DNA from: Utricularia gibba
Lineage: Eukaryota > Streptophyta > Magnoliopsida > Lamiales > Lentibulariaceae
DNA: 64,000 nucleotides
Assembly: GCA_002189035.1 (NCBI GenBank)
Contig: NEEC01000159.1
Location: 1-64,000 of the forward strand
Reading direction: 5' to 3'
The translations under genes were made by a program, and so were the position numbers. Shown here piece after piece: positions 62,658 to 64,000 of the stretch. The notes below the pieces were generated by a model, which was not told the origin of the DNA, did no database searches, and worked only from the letters and a program-made list of their open reading frames with translations. The first letter of the stretch is position 1; every line of letters begins with the position of its first letter.

Positions 62658-64000
62658 ACCCGAAGCCTCATGGTTTCCTCGCACACCGTTCGGCATCTCG
62701 TCGATATCCTGAAGACCGTGATGAGTCACGCTGCGCCCGGCATACCGTTTCGAAGCTCGTTCCGAGCCGGTCATCTTCCGTGTTGAAGCTTCTTCGTCCG
62801 AGGATGCATCAGAGCTCGAATTATCGCCTTATTAGCCTTCAGATGTGCACAAAGTGGCCACCACGTTCGCGACGATGCGACTTGAACACCAAAATCGACG
62901 TGATTGTAATTTTCGGCTTGCAAAACATCTGCGTTTTTTCGGGTGATGTGAAATATGGGTTTTCGAGGCGATCTTTGCACATGCTTAGGTGTGTCCCTAC
63001 TCGAAGCCTCATGGTTTCCTCGCACACCGTTCGGCATCTCGTCGATATCCTGAAGACCGTGATGAGTCACGCTGCGCCCGGAATACCGTTTCGAAGCTCG
63101 TTCCGAGCCGGTCATCTTCCGTGTTGAAGCTTCTTCGTCCGAGATGCATCAGAGCTCGAATTATCGCCTTCTATTAGCCTTCAGATGCGCCACAAAGTGG
63201 CCACCACGTTCGCGACGATGCGACTTGAACACCAAAATCGACGCGATTGTGATTTTCGGCTTGCAAAACATCTGCGTTTTTGGGTGATGTGAAATATGGG
63301 TTTTCGAGGCGATCTTTGCACATGCTTAGGGTGTGTCCCTACCCGAAGCCTCATGGTTTCCTCGCACACCGTTCGGCATCTCGTCGATATCCTGAAGACC
63401 GTGATGAGTCACGCTGCGCCCGGAATACCGTTTCGAAGCTCGTTCCGAGCCGGTCATCTTCCGTGTTGAATGCTTCTTCGTCCGAGGATGCATAAGAGCT
63501 CGAATTATCGCCTTATATTAGCCTTCAGATGTGCCACAAAGTGGCCACCACGTTCGCGACGATGCGACTTGGAACACCAAAATCGACGTGATTGTAATTT
63601 TCGGCTTGCAAAACATCTGCGTTTTTTCGGTGATGTGAAAAATGGGTTTTCGAGGCGATCTTTGCACATGCTTAGGGTGTGTCCCTACCGAAGCCTCATG
63701 GTTTCCTCGCACACCGTTCGGCATCTCGTCGATATCCTGAAGACCGTGATGAGTCACGCTGCGCCCGGAATACCGTTTCGAAGCTCGTTCCGAGCCGGTC
63801 ATCTTCCGTGTTTAAAGCTTCTTCGTCCGAGGATGCATCAGAGCTCGAATTATCGCCTTCTATTAGCCTTCAGATGTGCCACAAAGTGGCCACCACGTTC
63901 GCGACGATGCGACTTGGAACACCAAAATCGACGCGATTGTGATTTTCGGCTTGCAAAACATCTGCGTTTTTTCGGGTGATGTGAAATATGGGTTTTCGAG

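Larger units (their letters stand above)
1..64000 (+). repeat. Tandem satellite DNA array, ~346 bp monomer, ~186 copies
   Basis: Every part of the window can be aligned to one monomer, head to tail and always in the same orientation. Conserved anchors such as TTTTCGGCTTGCAAAACATC, GTCGATATCCTGAAGACC and GAGCTCGAATTATCGCC recur every 340-348 bp. The first monomer starts recur at 1, 342, 686, 1031, 1375 and 1718. Monomers are about 346 bp when intact and average about 343-344 bp because of small deletions, giving about 186 copies. No gene, tRNA, rRNA, telomere tract or transposon ends interrupt it. Both window edges lie inside a monomer, so the real array is longer. The period is close to twice a nucleosome repeat, as in many eukaryotic satellites. 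Function is unknown; centromeric, pericentromeric, subtelomeric or B-chromosome location are all possible. Confidence 0.99.
48906..64000 (+). repeat. Satellite domain IV (about 44 monomers, domain II-like subfamily)
   Basis: From the junction onward the monomers have domain II states: GTGCCAC, GGAACACCAAAATCG or GAACACCAAAATCG, GACGTGATTGTAATTTT, CCCTACCGAAGCC and, very often, GTTGAAGCTTC with one A fewer (for example near 48955, 49298, 52038, 53760, 54105, 54447). GTTTAAAG, GACACGATT (near 50099, 56876, 60168) and CCTTATATT occur at intervals. The last full monomers (near 63470-63510) carry the combination GAATGCTTC, GCATAAGAG and CCTTATATT seen at 22-31 kb, so domains II and IV are the same subfamily separated by domain III. 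Disturbed patches cluster at 54.9-62.6 kb. Confidence 0.8.

Noticed and set aside
1-64000. CRISPR array
   Set aside because: The repeat unit is ~346 bp with no unique spacers; successive copies are the whole unit, not short repeats separated by variable sequence.
1-64000. Ribosomal intergenic spacer or histone repeat
   Set aside because: No rRNA, 5S or histone coding sequence occurs in any of the ~186 units, and the unit is far too short to hold one.
1-64000. Inverted or palindromic array segments
   Set aside because: All anchors examined across the window (CATGCTTAGG, GATATCCTGAAG, GAGCTCGAATT) are on the plus strand; no orientation switch was found.

Overview
The whole 64 kb window is a single tandem satellite DNA array. 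One ~346 bp monomer, always in the same orientation, is repeated about 186 times (my estimate from anchor spacing) with no gap, gene, RNA gene or recognisable transposon. Both window ends cut through a monomer, so the array continues on both sides. This is typical of eukaryotic constitutive heterochromatin (centromeric, pericentromeric, subtelomeric or B/sex-chromosome); nothing looks bacterial or viral. I do not recognise the satellite family and cannot name the taxon. In the monomer I counted by hand (26600-26945) GC is 51% (91 C, 87 G) and there are 33 CpG, an observed/expected ratio of about 1.4. That argues against a genome with heavy, long-standing CpG methylation and decay, such as most vertebrates and many plants. 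It is compatible with, but does not prove, an insect (for example a hymenopteran), fungal or protist source.

The array is a mosaic of four blocks distinguished by linked diagnostic variants. Domain I (1-12013) is mostly an alternation of two monomer types, marked GTTTAAAG and GTTGAAAG, giving a ~688 bp dimeric higher-order repeat that is very regular from about 4.1 to 11.7 kb. Domain II (12014 to about 36132) is a different subfamily with GTGCCAC, GACGTGATTGTAATTTT, CCTTATATTAG and, in parts, GAATGCTTC and GCATAAGAG. Domain III (about 36133-48905) resembles domain I but has private markers (GTGTCACTACGTG, GATCTATGC, GTCCAAGG, AACACTAG). Domain IV (48906-64000) returns to the domain II subfamily, mostly with GTTGAAGC. 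The III/IV border is base-precise: a monomer end is joined to the middle of another monomer at 48905/48906.

Scattered through the array are short patches where the repeat is scrambled, deleted, locally back-duplicated or carries a little non-satellite sequence. They cluster at 16.5-22.3 kb and 54.9-62.6 kb. Homopolymer indels are also common. These may be recombination scars or residual long-read consensus errors; the sequence alone cannot decide.

The many open reading frames on both strands are a by-product of a CpG-rich, stop-poor repeat read in all frames. None is called as a gene. Most interesting are the mosaic and higher-order architecture, the sharp subfamily junction, the enrichment of diagnostic variants at CpG sites, and a perfect TGAGTCA (AP-1/Gcn4-type) core at the loop of a small hairpin in nearly every monomer.
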